A DNA stretch of 64,000 nt from Trichobilharzia regenti. Taxonomy: Eukaryota > Platyhelminthes > Trematoda > Strigeidida > Schistosomatidae. Both the position numbers and the translations under genes were made by a program. The first letter of the stretch is position 1. Each line of letters begins with the position of its first letter. Location: positions 49,414,352 to 49,478,351 of the forward strand of contig OX235270.1 in the NCBI GenBank assembly GCA_944472135.2. Direction: 5' to 3'. The notes beneath the pieces were generated by a model. It was not told where the DNA came from. It worked only from the letters and a program-made list of their open reading frames with translations, and did not search any database. Shown one piece after another: positions 34,301 through 48,112 of the stretch.

Positions 34301-37300
34301 AGCGGCTCCAGGTTAAGTGGTGTGTAATCGACTCCCACGGGATGTCATTGATCACCAAGTCCGGTGTGTGACAGGACGATATTATTTATCGAGGGACTAT
34401 ATCAGTCAGTGGACCTCAGGATTGCTCACCAGGTGTAAGTAGTCCTGTGAAGATACTGGTAATCAGACGGCCAGAGACGTCGTGTGTCTTCATTTTGGTC
34501 AGAGCTTGTTTCATGGATTTAGAGTAGAACTATATGCAGCTAGGGGTTGTAAAGCCAACGTTTGACAAGGCGGAGATGGTTCGGTTCGGTTGATGTTGTT
34601 TAACATTTGATGTGCAATCGGAGATTTCATCCTTGCAGCACTAGTCAGACAACAGCCTGGATATAAGGACTTTTCTACTGCTTTTAACGGTTCACCTGAG
34701 AGGACTAGTTCAGGCGAGGGTTTAAAAGCGTTTTGCACTTCAGTGGTGCTAGGCACATTTCCTACATACTTGGAGACACTGATGGCTAACTGATTGTGTA
34801 GGATTAAGGGTAGTCTATGAGTTGTCACACGGGAAGACGATATCCTCTAGATGCTGAAGGTGGAAAAGTCTTTCTGTGATTATAACAGGTGTACATTACC
34901 ACTAACACTGACCTCCTCCGAGGCAGTCACTGGAATATTGTCGATGATAGGGTTATAGAGAGATGACTAGACGTAACAAGTCCATCTAATCGCACTCCTG
35001 ATTGAGATCAGTGGTGATAACCGATTGTATGCTGTCATTCTATCAGCGGTGTTTGTTTTGTTGTTGTTTTCTTCTATGGGGATTCCAAGATATGCATAAT
35101 CGTCTCAGAGATATTCGTCTCTGAAAGACAGTTTTAAGGTGTAGTTGAGTGCAAGGGATCTGAGTGAGTTGTGATTTCCAGATTGTATTTAGGCAGCTGG
35201 AGGAGCGTGAAGACGACGTGAACGAAGCCTATATTGTGTAGATAGATGACGAGTCTCCCTCACCATACATCCGGTAGTTGACTTCAATGTGATCGATCTG
35301 ATTTCGTGTTTGAATGTGATAGGATGGAAGCCAGAGAGGACGAGAGTGACGGTTGAACTCTAAGTCTGTGTCAGGGATAAGTACGTTGTGATCTGGTGAG
35401 AGGTGCAGACGATGATTCTCATCATCTGGCTTTCCAGCACTTATTCTCTGCTAACCAAGTTAACTGTCTCCTCTGAGCCTAGGTGACTGATTTGTACAGT
35501 AAAGACCCAGCTTTCGAGTGCACTCGGTTGACGTCATTCAGTTGATGATGGGATTTCTTGCTAGTTGTATCAGGAGTGAAATGCATCAGTGTGTGGTTGA
35601 AGATGAAAATTGAACAAGCATATACAAACTGATATAGGGCTTGGCGACAATGAGATGCACCGCTTTGCTCATTAAGTATCTATGAAAATGTGTTAGAAAA
35701 TAGCCAGTATATAGAGTAGGAATATTAACAGCAGATTATTCTGCTGGATATTTTGTGTATTGAATGAAAGGCATATTGGGAGTAGCTGGATTGTTTAATC
35801 TCCGACTGGTTGACAGTTCTCCTCTGTTTCTCGATAAGTCTCAACGTAGTCATTCGTGTGTTTATTATACTGTATTTGTGTAAACTCAGATACTGACCAA
35901 TGCACGGGACAGGGGTTTGAGGAGAGGCAAGGGGAAATTAATAGTTAAATAGTGACCGAATACACGGGTAAGCACTCCCATTAATTACATTCAATGGATT
36001 ACTGACTGCATTTGTTGTACTAGTTTGTGTACTGGAAGAGACCAGAAATCTGCATCATGAGTAGCATTGATTTTGACTCTGAATTTTGTTTGATAGCGTC
36101 TTGAGCAAGTGTATCTGTGAAACCACACTGAGATGCTCGTGATGGTGTAGACACTAATGCAGCACAGGTTATTCATCTCGAGGAGACACGTTGGTGACCG
36201 ACTACTCGTTTGTATCTTGGAAGCGGCTCCAGGTTAAGTGGTGTGTAATCGACTCCCACGGGATGTCATTGATCACCAAGTCCGGTGTGTGACAGGACGA
36301 TATTATTTATCGAGGGACTATATCAGTCAGTGGACCTCAGGATTGCTCACCAGGTGTAAGTAGTCCTGTGAAGATACTGGTAATCAGACGGCCAGAGACG
36401 TCGTGTGTCTTCATTTTGGTCAGAGCTTGTTTCATGGATTTAGAGTAGAACTATATGCAGCTAGGGGTTGTAAAGCCAACGTTTGACAAGGCGGAGATGG
36501 TTCGGTTCGGTTGATGTTGTTTAACATTTGATGTGCAATCGGAGATTTCATCCTTGCAGCACTAGTCAGACAACAGCCTGGATATAAGGACTTTTCTACT
36601 GCTTTTAACGGTTCACCTGAGAGGACTAGTTCAGGCGAGGGTTTAAAAGCGTTTTGCACTTCAGTGGTGCTAGGCACATTTCCTACATACTTGGAGACAC
36701 TGATGGCTAACTGATTGTGTAGGATTAAGGGTAGTCTATGAGTTGTCACACGGGAAGACGATATCCTCTAGATGCTGAAGGTGGAAAAGTCTTTCTGTGA
36801 TTATAACAGGTGTACATTACCACTAACACTGACCTCCTCCGAGGCAGTCACTGGAATATTGTCGATGATAGGGTTATAGAGAGATGACTAGACGTAACAA
36901 GTCCATCTAATCGCACTCCTGATTGAGATCAGTGGTGATAACCGATTGTATGCTGTCATTCTATCAGCGGTGTTTGTTTTGTTGTTGTTTTCTTCTATGG
37001 GGATTCCAAGATATGCATAATCGTCTCAGAGATATTCGTCTCTGAAAGACAGTTTTAAGGTGTAGTTGAGTGCAAGGGATCTGAGTGAGTTGTGATTTCC
37101 AGATTGTATTTAGGCAGCTGGAGGAGCGTGAAGACGACGTGAACGAAGCCTATATTGTGTAGATAGATGACGAGTCTCCCTCACCATACATCCGGTAGTT
37201 GACTTCAATGTGATCGATCTGATTTCGTGTTTGAATGTGATAGGATGGAAGCCAGAGAGGACGAGAGTGACGGTTGAACTCTAAGTCTGTGTCAGGGATA

Positions 37301-40300
37301 AGTACGTTGTGATCTGGTGAGAGGTGCAGACGATGATTCTCATCATCTGGCTTTCCAGCACTTATTCTCTGCTAACCAAGTTAACTGTCTCCTCTGAGCC
37401 TAGGTGACTGATTTGTACAGTAAAGACCCAGCTTTCGAGTGCACTCGGTTGACGTCATTCAGTTGATGATGGGATTTCTTGCTAGTTGTATCAGGAGTGA
37501 AATGCATCAGTGTGTGGTTGAAGATGAAAATTGAACAAGCATATACAAACTGATATAGGGCTTGGCGACAATGAGATGCACCGCTTTGCTCATTAAGTAT
37601 CTATGAAAATGTGTTAGAAAATAGCCAGTATATAGAGTAGGAATATTAACAGCAGATTATTCTGCTGGATATTTTGTGTATTGAATGAAAGGCATATTGG
37701 GAGTAGCTGGATTGTTTAATCTCCGACTGGTTGACAGTTCTCCTCTGTTTCTCGATAAGTCTCAACGTAGTCATTCGTGTGTTTATTATACTGTATTTGT
37801 GTAAACTCAGATACTGACCAATGCACGGGACAGGGGTTTGAGGAGAGGCAAGGGGAAATTAATAGTTAAATAGTGACCGAATACACGGGTAAGCACTCCC
37901 ATTAATTACATTCAATGGATTACTGACTGCATTTGTTGTACTAGTTTGTGTACTGGAAGAGACCAGAAATCTGCATCATGAGTAGCATTGATTTTGACTC
38001 TGAATTTTGTTTGATAGCGTCTTGAGCAAGTGTATCTGTGAAACCACACTGAGATGCTCGTGATGGTGTAGACACTAATGCAGCACAGGTTATTCATCTC
38101 GAGGAGACACGTTGGTGACCGACTACTCGTTTGTATCTTGGAAGCGGCTCCAGGTTAAGTGGTGTGTAATCGACTCCCACGGGATGTCATTGATCACCAA
38201 GTCCGGTGTGTGACAGGACGATATTATTTATCGAGGGACTATATCAGTCAGTGGACCTCAGGATTGCTCACCAGGTGTAAGTAGTCCTGTGAAGATACTG
38301 GTAATCAGACGGCCAGAGACGTCGTGTGTCTTCATTTTGGTCAGAGCTTGTTTCATGGATTTAGAGTAGAACTATATGCAGCTAGGGGTTGTAAAGCCAA
38401 CGTTTGACAAGGCGGAGATGGTTCGGTTCGGTTGATGTTGTTTAACATTTGATGTGCAATCGGAGATTTCATCCTTGCAGCACTAGTCAGACAACAGCCT
38501 GGATATAAGGACTTTTCTACTGCTTTTAACGGTTCACCTGAGAGGACTAGTTCAGGCGAGGGTTTAAAAGCGTTTTGCACTTCAGTGGTGCTAGGCACAT
38601 TTCCTACATACTTGGAGACACTGATGGCTAACTGATTGTGTAGGATTAAGGGTAGTCTATGAGTTGTCACACGGGAAGACGATATCCTCTAGATGCTGAA
38701 GGTGGAAAAGTCTTTCTGTGATTATAACAGGTGTACATTACCACTAACACTGACCTCCTCCGAGGCAGTCACTGGAATATTGTCGATGATAGGGTTATAG
38801 AGAGATGACTAGACGTAACAAGTCCATCTAATCGCACTCCTGATTGAGATCAGTGGTGATAACCGATTGTATGCTGTCATTCTATCAGCGGTGTTTGTTT
38901 TGTTGTTGTTTTCTTCTATGGGGATTCCAAGATATGCATAATCGTCTCAGAGATATTCGTCTCTGAAAGACAGTTTTAAGGTGTAGTTGAGTGCAAGGGA
39001 TCTGAGTGAGTTGTGATTTCCAGATTGTATTTAGGCAGCTGGAGGAGCGTGAAGACGACGTGAACGAAGCCTATATTGTGTAGATAGATGACGAGTCTCC
39101 CTCACCATACATCCGGTAGTTGACTTCAATGTGATCGATCTGATTTCGTGTTTGAATGTGATAGGATGGAAGCCAGAGAGGACGAGAGTGACGGTTGAAC
39201 TCTAAGTCTGTGTCAGGGATAAGTACGTTGTGATCTGGTGAGAGGTGCAGACGATGATTCTCATCATCTGGCTTTCCAGCACTTATTCTCTGCTAACCAA
39301 GTTAACTGTCTCCTCTGAGCCTAGGTGACTGATTTGTACAGTAAAGACCCAGCTTTCGAGTGCACTCGGTTGACGTCATTCAGTTGATGATGGGATTTCT
39401 TGCTAGTTGTATCAGGAGTGAAATGCATCAGTGTGTGGTTGAAGATGAAAATTGAACAAGCATATACAAACTGATATAGGGCTTGGCGACAATGAGATGC
39501 ACCGCTTTGCTCATTAAGTATCTATGAAAATGTGTTAGAAAATAGCCAGTATATAGAGTAGGAATATTAACAGCAGATTATTCTGCTGGATATTTTGTGT
39601 ATTGAATGAAAGGCATATTGGGAGTAGCTGGATTGTTTAATCTCCGACTGGTTGACAGTTCTCCTCTGTTTCTCGATAAGTCTCAACGTAGTCATTCGTG
39701 TGTTTATTATACTGTATTTGTGTAAACTCAGATACTGACCAATGCACGGGACAGGGGTTTGAGGAGAGGCAAGGGGAAATTAATAGTTAAATAGTGACCG
39801 AATACACGGGTAAGCACTCCCATTAATTACATTCAATGGATTACTGACTGCATTTGTTGTACTAGTTTGTGTACTGGAAGAGACCAGAAATCTGCATCAT
39901 GAGTAGCATTGATTTTGACTCTGAATTTTGTTTGATAGCGTCTTGAGCAAGTGTATCTGTGAAACCACACTGAGATGCTCGTGATGGTGTAGACACTAAT
40001 GCAGCACAGGTTATTCATCTCGAGGAGACACGTTGGTGACCGACTACTCGTTTGTATCTTGGAAGCGGCTCCAGGTTAAGTGGTGTGTAATCGACTCCCA
40101 CGGGATGTCATTGATCACCAAGTCCGGTGTGTGACAGGACGATATTATTTATCGAGGGACTATATCAGTCAGTGGACCTCAGGATTGCTCACCAGGTGTA
40201 AGTAGTCCTGTGAAGATACTGGTAATCAGACGGCCAGAGACGTCGTGTGTCTTCATTTTGGTCAGAGCTTGTTTCATGGATTTAGAGTAGAACTATATGC

Positions 40301-41051
40301 AGCTAGGGGTTGTAAAGCCAACGTTTGACAAGGCGGAGATGGTTCGGTTCGGTTGATGTTGTTTAACATTTGATGTGCAATCGGAGATTTCATCCTTGCA
40401 GCACTAGTCAGACAACAGCCTGGATATAAGGACTTTTCTACTGCTTTTAACGGTTCACCTGAGAGGACTAGTTCAGGCGAGGGTTTAAAAGCGTTTTGCA
40501 CTTCAGTGGTGCTAGGCACATTTCCTACATACTTGGAGACACTGATGGCTAACTGATTGTGTAGGATTAAGGGTAGTCTATGAGTTGTCACACGGGAAGA
40601 CGATATCCTCTAGATGCTGAAGGTGGAAAAGTCTTTCTGTGATTATAACAGGTGTACATTACCACTAACACTGACCTCCTCCGAGGCAGTCACTGGAATA
40701 TTGTCGATGATAGGGTTATAGAGAGATGACTAGACGTAACAAGTCCATCTAATCGCACTCCTGATTGAGATCAGTGGTGATAACCGATTGTATGCTGTTA
40801 TTCTATCAGCGGTGTTTGTTTTGTTGTTGTTTTCTTCTATGGGGATTCCAAGATATGCATAATCGTCTCAGAGATATTCGTCTCTGAAAGACAGTTTTAA
40901 GGTGTAGTTGAGTGCAAGGGATCTGAGTGAGTTGTGATTTCCAGATTGTATTTAGGCAGCTGGAGGAGCGTGAAGACGACGTGAACGAAGCCTATATTGT
41001 GCAGATAGATGACGAGTCTCCCTCGCCATACATCTGATATTTGACTTCTAT
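25375..41051. repeat. 1921-bp tandem satellite array, 8 full units plus part
   Basis: Full units start at 25402, 27323, 29244, 31165, 33086, 35007, 36928 and 38849, each exactly 1921 bp, with a partial ninth from 40770 to about 41051. Units are nearly identical. Two shared variants group neighbours: G-to-A at 25746-equivalent in units 2 and 3, and T-to-C at 26060-equivalent in units 2-4. Minus-strand frames of 105 and 61 codons recur in every unit only because the units are copies; they show no domain. Each unit holds TGACGTCA (25924 in unit 1) and a TCAGAGA/TCTCTGA hairpin (25500-25519). The ninth unit is split by a LINE and resumes at 48265. Confidence 0.96.
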
Positions 41052-41053
41052 GT

Positions 41054-41800
41054 TTGTCTATAGTTGATGGTGTGAGTGGCATTATGAATGTTTTCGCACT
41101 GTCGGTTACTATGCAGTTTTCCCCGGATGTAAAATCTAATGGACGTTCGAAGCTTCTTAGGATGCGAATTGTTATGAAATCGGAAGTTGTAAACAGTATC
41201 TCATCACCAGATTACTCCGTAAGCGAAGTTCACCATGAAGGTGGTTCAGGCATTGATCTTGATTGTACCATCAAAAATTGCAGCAGCCCTGAGAAGCAAC
41301 CGCAGGAGGATGATAAATGCGTAAGAAAAATAAGAAGTCGGAAGAAATATAGTAATATTGATGGTAGGCAAACGTCTGTCACCTGTAGCCAGGCTGCATC
41401 AATAGTGGTGAGAAAGGACGTAGTCATTGCTTAATACGACAAGCTCTCCTTAGACTCTAACATAATTGTTGGAAATTTGGAAGAGTCCAAAGAATCTGAT
41501 CCCGTGCAAAGGCACGATCACGACCTTAAATTAGTGAGTAGTATTATAAGGAAAATGCTCCCAGCGAATTTCCCTGGAGTATCGATTAAAAAGCTGATTG
41601 GATTAGGCAAAAGAGATGATGAATGTTCTAGTCAGCGTAGGTTGCTTAAAGTAGTCTTAGGTTCTCCTGATGAACGGAATCATCTACTGGCTAATGTACA
41701 CAACCTTGCCGGGTCAGGAATTTCAGCCAGACCTGATTTATCTCTTGAAGACAGACTTAAACGAAAAGAAGTTTTGTCCCAGCTAGAAACAAGACGTTAA
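41054..41800 (+). pseudogene. LINE ORF1-like region, broken
   Basis: Frames 41054-41434 and 41477-41800 read as one product interrupted by a TAA at about 41432. The second half (IIVGNLEESKESD, then RRLLKVVLGSPDERNHLLANV and LSLEDRLKRKEVLSQLE) resembles the RRM-like part of non-LTR element ORF1 proteins. A second stop falls at 41798, after which homologous sequence (NGETNPKLVDFQIV) continues to about 41840. The first 120 codons have no recognised domain. Confidence 0.6.
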
Positions 41801-41847
41801 AATGGTGAGACTAACCCTAAGCTGGTGGATTTTCAAATAGTCAGGTC

Positions 41848-43172
41848 TTGGAAACGTATGCTTCCAAGACCTGTGTGGATAAGCCAGACCGCATAGGAAG
41901 CCTGAAGGTAGTGTACACTAATATAAGTAGTATCGGGAACAAATTTCACGAGCTAGGTGTATTAGTAGAAGACCTTCGCCCAGGTATTGTGGCCATTACT
42001 GAAACATGGCTGGTTTCCGGATTAGATGACACACCTTAGCTATGCGGATTTAGTTGCTTGCGCAGCGACAGGGTTAAGGGTCGTAGAGGTGGCGGGGTTG
42101 CTCTGTACATCAACAACTCCCTACATGTTCGTTCCGTGAAATCTGAAGCTCATGACAGTGGGACAGGTGAGGTAATTAGCTGTGAAGTATGCTTTGCAAC
42201 CGGCACTCTACTCATTGGAGTTCTGTATAGAAGTCCCTATTGTCAGTGTGATGACTTCATTTTAGATCACCTCAAACAATGGAGTAAACACAGTAGCTGT
42301 CTTATTCTAGGTGATTTTAATGCACCTCATATAGACTGGGTAGCTGTCACATCTCCAGGATCCGCTGATAAGTTTGACAGCCGGTTACTCTTGACTACCA
42401 TGGAAAATGCCCTGACACAACATGTCTTAGGTAGTACAAGATTCGGTTCTACCCAAGGATCTTCCTTGCTGGACTTAGTGCTTACTCATGACAACGACGA
42501 CGTGGATGGTCTAGTTATTCATCCACCTCTAGCAAACAGTGATCATGGGGTGTTAGATTTTAACTTAAGGGCTGGCAATTTAGTCAGTTTTCAACCCAAA
42601 TCCCGGCCTAGTATTTGGCATGCTGACATAGTGGCTATAAAGGAGTGTGCTTCAACTGCTGACTGGTCAGTCAACATTGTCTCATCCATTGAAGATGAAT
42701 GGGATAGATTTAAGAATACACTTGAGAGGGTTACCACTGATGTCATCCCCTGGAGGGTTCCTAAAAGGCCAACAAATCGGCCACCATGGATAAATAGACA
42801 AGCTATAACACTCCTAAGACGGAGAAAAAGGTTCCGGTATCTCTTTGTTTCTACTGGGCTACAGCAGTTCCGGCTGAAATACTGTGAAACCAGAAACCAG
42901 TGTAAAACTTTGATTCACCAGTCAAGGATAGCTTACGAAACCCAGTTAGTTAAAAGTTCACCAGGCTGCCCAAAAAGACTCTTCTCATATATCAAGAGAA
43001 GAACACGTAAGAGTGATGCTATCCCACCTCTTATGCTTGAAGATGACCGGACAAACATGGCTGAGGATAACTTGACTAAGGCTGAGGCTTTGTCCAAGCA
43101 CTTTAGTCAAGTATTCTCTGATAATATTGATACCAGCTTTGTAAATTTTCCAAAAGGTAACTTGAAAATGGC
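41848..43172 (+). pseudogene. LINE APE-type endonuclease and linker, one stop
   Basis: Two frames (41848-42039 and 42058-43172) separated by a TAG at about 42040. Endonuclease motifs: VYTNISSIGNKFHEL, AITETWL (catalytic Glu), GGGVALYINN, VLYRSPYCQCDDF, LGDFNAPHIDW and NSDHGVLDF. The linker follows with NRPPWINRQAITLLRRRKRF and KSSPGCPKRLFSYIKRRTR. The frame ends inside an RTE insertion: NLKMAPLYI is the last LINE sequence. Confidence 0.85.
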
Positions 43173-43294
43173 ACCCTTATACATTGTCTCTGTCTGTCTG
43201 GATTCAACATAGAACTTGGCACCGAAGTGCAGCAGTTCGAGTTGCCACGTTCCAAATAGCACACAGAGGTAGACAAGAAGATGAGTGAAGAGAA

Positions 43295-44893
43295 TCAATA
43301 GAGTTTGACAAGTATAAGAGTGAAACAGAATGGGTAATGGTAGAAAGGAATATGAAAGATTACAGAGACTGAATACATCTGCGCTGGCCATTGACAACGA
43401 TTTTGAGCCATGTCACCTATTGTCTCCAGCCATTGATTCCTAGAGTCCCGAGGGCCCCAACCCGGGAGTCTGCATCTCCCTACCTGACTCAGTTTAACTG
43501 TCAAGGATTTCATGGATTGATGCCATGTTTTTGTTTGGCCACCACTGGCTCTTTTCCAACCTGCACCTATATCAGCTAGCAATGCCCGTCGGGGGAGGCG
43601 GTGGTTAGGCATGCGCAGCACGTGACCTAGCCATCTTAGTCTATGTAACTTTATAGCCTCGTCGATTGATTTTCCCTCTTTGCCCAACACTCTACGCCTA
43701 ACGTCAACATTACTTACCTTATTAAACCACCTAACGTGAGACAGAGATCGCAGACATCTATGATCGAAAGCAGTCAACCTTTTCATGTCTTCAACGCGTA
43801 TTGGCCATGTTTCAGAGCCATAGAGAAGGACGGAGCGAACTGATGAGCAGTACACACGTCCCTTGGTTGATAACCGGATGTCACGCCTACGCCAGAGATG
43901 GTGTAAGTCAGCGAAAGCAGCTCGAGCTTTTCGGATCCGTGCTGAGATTTCATCGCCAATCAGTCCGTTGGTGCTAATACAACTTCCCAAATAGGTGAAG
44001 TGGTCAACATGTTCTATCACTTCACTCCCTATCACTAAGTTAGGAGTTGACGTGGTCCAGTCCTGTAGCAGCATCTTACATTTTGTAGGGGCGAATCGCA
44101 TGCCAAACATACGAAGATTGCTGCTCAAGGTGTTCAGAAGACTCTGCATTTTGTCAGCATCCTCCCCTAACAGGACTATGTCATCTGCATATTCTAAGTC
44201 CATAAGACTATTCCCTGGTAACAAGTCGATTCCTAAGTCATTACGTTCAGTTAAGGATACTTCCATCAGCATATCTATGATGAAGTTAAACAGAAATGGG
44301 GAAAGTGGACATCCCTGTCGGACACCACTGGTTGTTACCAATTCAGATGACAATTCCCCATAAGCCCTTACACGACTACGTGAGTTTGAATAGAGTGCCT
44401 TGATTAGTGCAATGTACTTTCTTGGCACTCCCTTCACAGTCAGACATTGCCATAGTACCTTTCGATCCACGGAGTCGAAGGCCGCCTTCAAGTCAAGAAA
44501 TATGACAATTGTTGGACGCCGAAAAGTGTGTCTATGTTCTAGAATCTGTCGAAGAGTGAAGATATGATCTATGCACCCTCTACCTGGTCTAAAGCCTGCT
44601 TGATTTTCCCTTGTCTGTTCCTCCCGAGTTCTGCTTAGTCTATGCATGATTACTGAGCCTAGGATTTTAGAGACTATGTTCGTTAGGCTGATCCCCCTAT
44701 GATTATCACACGAGGACTTGTTTCCCTTCTTGAATATCGGTATAATAAGTGACTTACCCCAGTCTGATGGCACTGTCTCTGATTCCCAGACTTTGCCTAG
44801 TACCTCAGTTAATCTACAAACTAGTATGTCACCCCCATATTTAAACACCTCCGGAATAATTCCGTCGGGTCCTGCCGCTTTGCCTCGTTTCAA
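43295..44893 (-). pseudogene. RTE reverse transcriptase region
   Basis: A 532-codon open frame with a complete RT: RGKAAGPDGIIPEVFKYGG, HRGISLTNIVSKIL, QAGFRPGRGCIDHI, FLDLKAAFDSVDR, SGVRQGCPLSPFLFNF and LEYADDIVLL (YADD). It is followed by the RTE C-terminal region ([40 protein letters not shown]). The RT itself is intact, but the frameshift before it detaches it from the endonuclease, so the element as a whole is a pseudogene. A second, more decayed copy lies at 57660-59530. Confidence 0.88.
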
Positions 44894-44915
44894 ATTACTG
44901 ATAGCTTTTGTGACC

Positions 44916-46220
44916 TCACTTACAGACGGCGGACCAGTGTCTATATCCCATTCGGGTGTGCTGGATGTCGGGGAGGTTCAGTGTGGCTGTAGGCAAGTTA
45001 AATTGTCCCTCAAAGTGTTCTTTCCAGCGTTCAAGGCGTCTATCCTGAGAGCTAATTAAGGAGCCATTTTTCTCAGAAATAGTCTCACTTATGATTTGCC
45101 TTCTCCCACCCGTTTCCCTGATGAGTCTAAAGAGTTGCCTAGTGTTGCCTATCGCCGATGCTTTTTCCATCTCTTTTGCCTTTGTCACCCACCACTGTTC
45201 ACGGTCCTTGCGGAGACTTTTAGTAAGTTTCCTTTTGTGCAGCTTTCGCTCCTCATTGAATTCGGAGCTCGCCGGAATAAGTCTTCTAGCATCTATCAGT
45301 TCGGATGAGGCAGTCGAAATCCAGTGGTTTTTACTCACCTTTGGATTTGCCTTATTCACAGCTTTTACAGCTGTATCTATAGCTGACTGAATATTCTTCC
45401 AGGCTTCTCCAGGGTGAGCACAGCTGTCGAACTCAGATATGCGTTTAGCTAGTTCTTCCTCAAATAGGGATTTAGTTTCCTGATCGAGCTGGGGACGTGA
45501 TGGTTTTACCGCCAGCTGTTTCCTACGTCCGTTCAGTCGTAAGCACACACGAGCCCGGACCAGTGCGTGATCGGTATCTACACACGTGTTCCAGAAGGAG
45601 CGACAATCTCCTACCGACCCACGCCAACGATAGCTTATTGCTATGTGGTCTATTTGTGTCCAGCGTTGGTTTGATGATGGGGGTCGCCAGGTTAAACAGT
45701 GTCTCTCCTTGTGTTTAAAGTTAGTGCTTACAAGAAACAAATGATTATCTGAACAGAACTGTAGGAGACGGTCACCGTTGTCGGTTCGCTGGCACGGAAC
45801 TCCATAGGTGCCACCGACATCCTTCTCAGATTGACACAATTTCCCTACTTGAGCATTAAAGTCACCAGCTAGAACGACTATATCTGAGCGTTTAGCCTTT
45901 CTCACCAAACTAGACAGCTTTTGGTAGAACTCATCCTTCGTTTCATCCGAACTGCAGTCAGTGGGGGCGTAGGCGGAGATTACGAAAAGGCATCGGCGAG
46001 TAGTGCAGTCCTTTCTCCTTCTTACTGATCCGTTCAGACGGACAGCACACATTCGGCTATCTACTGGGATCCAGTCAAGCAATGTCTTTTCTGCCCTAGT
46101 ACTCAAAGCTATCCCTACGCCAGCTAATCCTCGTGAACTAGCTGTGGCATCTCCTGACACCCTCAAGGTGAATTTTGAAGATTCATCCTGTTGGCCAGGT
46201 GGGGTTAGGTGAATAACCAC
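44916..46220 (-). pseudogene. RTE endonuclease region, frameshifted at both ends
   Basis: A 434-codon frame. Upstream in another frame are the true domain start (AFNVRTLCQIGQQASLAKTL, about 46345-46290) and SETRIQDPSVVIHL, so a frameshift falls near 46280-46250. Within the frame are ISAYAPTDCSSDETKDEFY, LAGDFNAQVG, RWTQIDHIAI and DTDHALVRARV (catalytic Asp-His). Near the end the sequence HTRMGYRHW is a shifted reading of HTPEWDIDTG, which leads into the RT frame; one base is gained or lost there. Confidence 0.85.
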
Positions 46221-46712
46221 ACTTGGGTCTTGTATGCGTGTTTCTGAAACACAACATACATCAATGGCTCGGATGCCAGGGTCTTAGCTAGTGATGCTTG
46301 TTGTCCTATTTGGCAAAGTGTCCTAACATTAAATGCTCCTATATGAAATTGGTGGCGTGGCTTTAGGAGACTATCGTGGTGGTTTTTTGGCTTTCGTCGT
46401 TTTTAGTGGACACAGAGTGAAGAGGGAGTGAGGAGCCATCAAGTAGAGGAGTTGCATCAGTGGGAGGAAGGCAAGGTAATAGAGATGAAGATGAAGACAA
46501 AGATAAGTGAGGATTAGAGAGGTTTTGTGTGCATTTCGGATTGTGAGGGCGTTTGTTACTTCCCGGCTGCCCACACCGTGGAAGTTGGTTGCGTGACCGC
46601 AGAGCCCAGGGGACAACTGCTTGAGGCCGGTCACACGCGGCCTGTTTTTGTTTGTTCTCTTTTGTTTGGTGTGCCTCAGTAGCATACTTATAACTCCTAC
46701 CCTTATACATTG

Positions 46713-48112
46713 GAAAGGATACTGTCCTAAAGGGGCTTCTAAGGCTCAATCCTGGTAAGTCCAGTGGCCCTGATGAACTCCACCCACGTATATTAACAGC
46801 ATTTGCTGAAAGCATAGCCGAGCCATTGTCGGTAATCTTCAATATGTCTCTGGACCAGTCTAAATGTCCAAGAGACTGGAAAGATGCCATCATTAGTCCA
46901 GTCTTCAAAACCGGATCTAGAAACTTAGTTCAGAACTATCGTCCTGTTAGTTTGATCAGTATTGTTGTTAAACTACTAGAAAGAATAACTCGTGATGCTA
47001 TCATTCAGTTCATTGAAGGGAACAAACTTTTCGCTGTGGAACAGCACGGTTTTAGAGCAGGTCATTCTTGCTTGACCAACCTTCTTTTGGCCAGAGAAAG
47101 TTGGGCAAGCTCAGCTGATGCTAATATACCGGTGGATGCCATATTCATAGACCTTAGCAAGGCGTTTGACAGGGTTTCTCATTCAGGTCTTCTAGTAAAG
47201 TTAGGTAGTCTGGGAATCAATAAAGTGGTTACCGACTGGATTCAAGACATTCTAAAGGACAGAAGACAAAGAGTACGAGTTAACGGGGTTTTATCAACAT
47301 GGGAATCGGTTAAGAGTGGCGTTCCTCAGGGTACAATTCTAGGCCCACTTCTTTTCCTGATTTATGTTAATGAGATTCCATCGGTAGTTAAGTCATCCTG
47401 CTTACTGTTTGCTGATGACATCCAGATATGGAGGGCTTTGCACGATGACAGTGATCAACTTGCTTTGCAGGAAGATTTAAACTTGTTAAGTGATTGGTGT
47501 AAGCACTGGGCCTTGGAGATTAACTTAATCAAGAGTGTAGTTATGCATGTATCTCATAGTCACGTGCACAATTACTCAATGAATAGCATTACTCTCCCAG
47601 TGGTCACTGAGTACAAGGACTTGGGAGTGGTTGTGCAGCATGACTTGAAAACAGCAACAAACTGTAGAACTGCAGCCACTAAGGGTTTTCGAATGTTATG
47701 GGCCATACGCAAGGCTTTAGCGAACTTTGACGCTGATATACTTCGTATATTATATCCGACTTATATCAGACCTCATTTGGAATATGGGATCCAGGCAGCG
47801 AGCCCGTGTTTCAAATACGAAACAGACTTATTAGAAAGGGTGCAAAGAGTAGGAACTAAGCTAATAAAGGGTTTCTCAACCCTGTCATATGAGGAGAAGT
47901 TAAGTCGACTGGGTTTATTTCCATTGTCATACAGACGACTTAGGGGTGACCTAATACTAGCATACCGTATCCTAAGAAATGATTTTGGAGCTGAATTATC
48001 TAAATTATTTCTTCCTTTTGCACCAACCAATTGCGACGACATCACCTCAAGGTTCAAAAACCACGGTCGAATCGTCTGCGTCTGGAGATCCGCTTTTCGC
48101 ATCGAATTGTGA
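46713..48112 (+). pseudogene. LINE reverse transcriptase (continuation after RTE insertion)
   Basis: Continues the LINE at 41848-43172. After KSSGPDELHPRILTA come RT motifs: NYRPVSLISIVVKLLERI, QHGFRAGHSCLTNLL, FIDLSKAFDRVSH, SGVPQGTILGPLLFLIY and LLFADDIQI (FADD catalytic pair). The C-terminal region has YPTYIRPHLEYGIQA and RRLRGDLILAYRIL. The frame is open from 46826 to 48112, then shifts near the C-terminus (HSRRVQK-type end lost). It is not functional given the upstream breaks. Confidence 0.88.

Larger units (their letters stand above)
43173..46712 (-). mobile_element. RTE-type LINE (SR2-like), inserted on the opposite strand
   Basis: A nearly full-length minus-strand RTE element between a 14-bp target duplication, ACCCTTATACATTG, at 43173-43186 and 46699-46712. 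Removing the element and one duplication joins the host LINE frame in phase (MAPLYIGKDTVLKGLL). It carries endonuclease and RT in one long reading region broken by two frameshifts (near 46250 and 44940). The short 3' end (43187-43300) contains a GCAC-cgaa-GTGC hairpin found in other RTE copies here. RTE elements of this type (SR2) are known from schistosomes; the exact family was not checked. Confidence 0.9.

Noticed and set aside
26386..40591. Recurrent 105- and 61-codon minus-strand ORFs as a tandem gene family
   Set aside because: They recur only because the 1921-bp units are copies. There is no domain, no splice structure and no conservation signal independent of the DNA identity.
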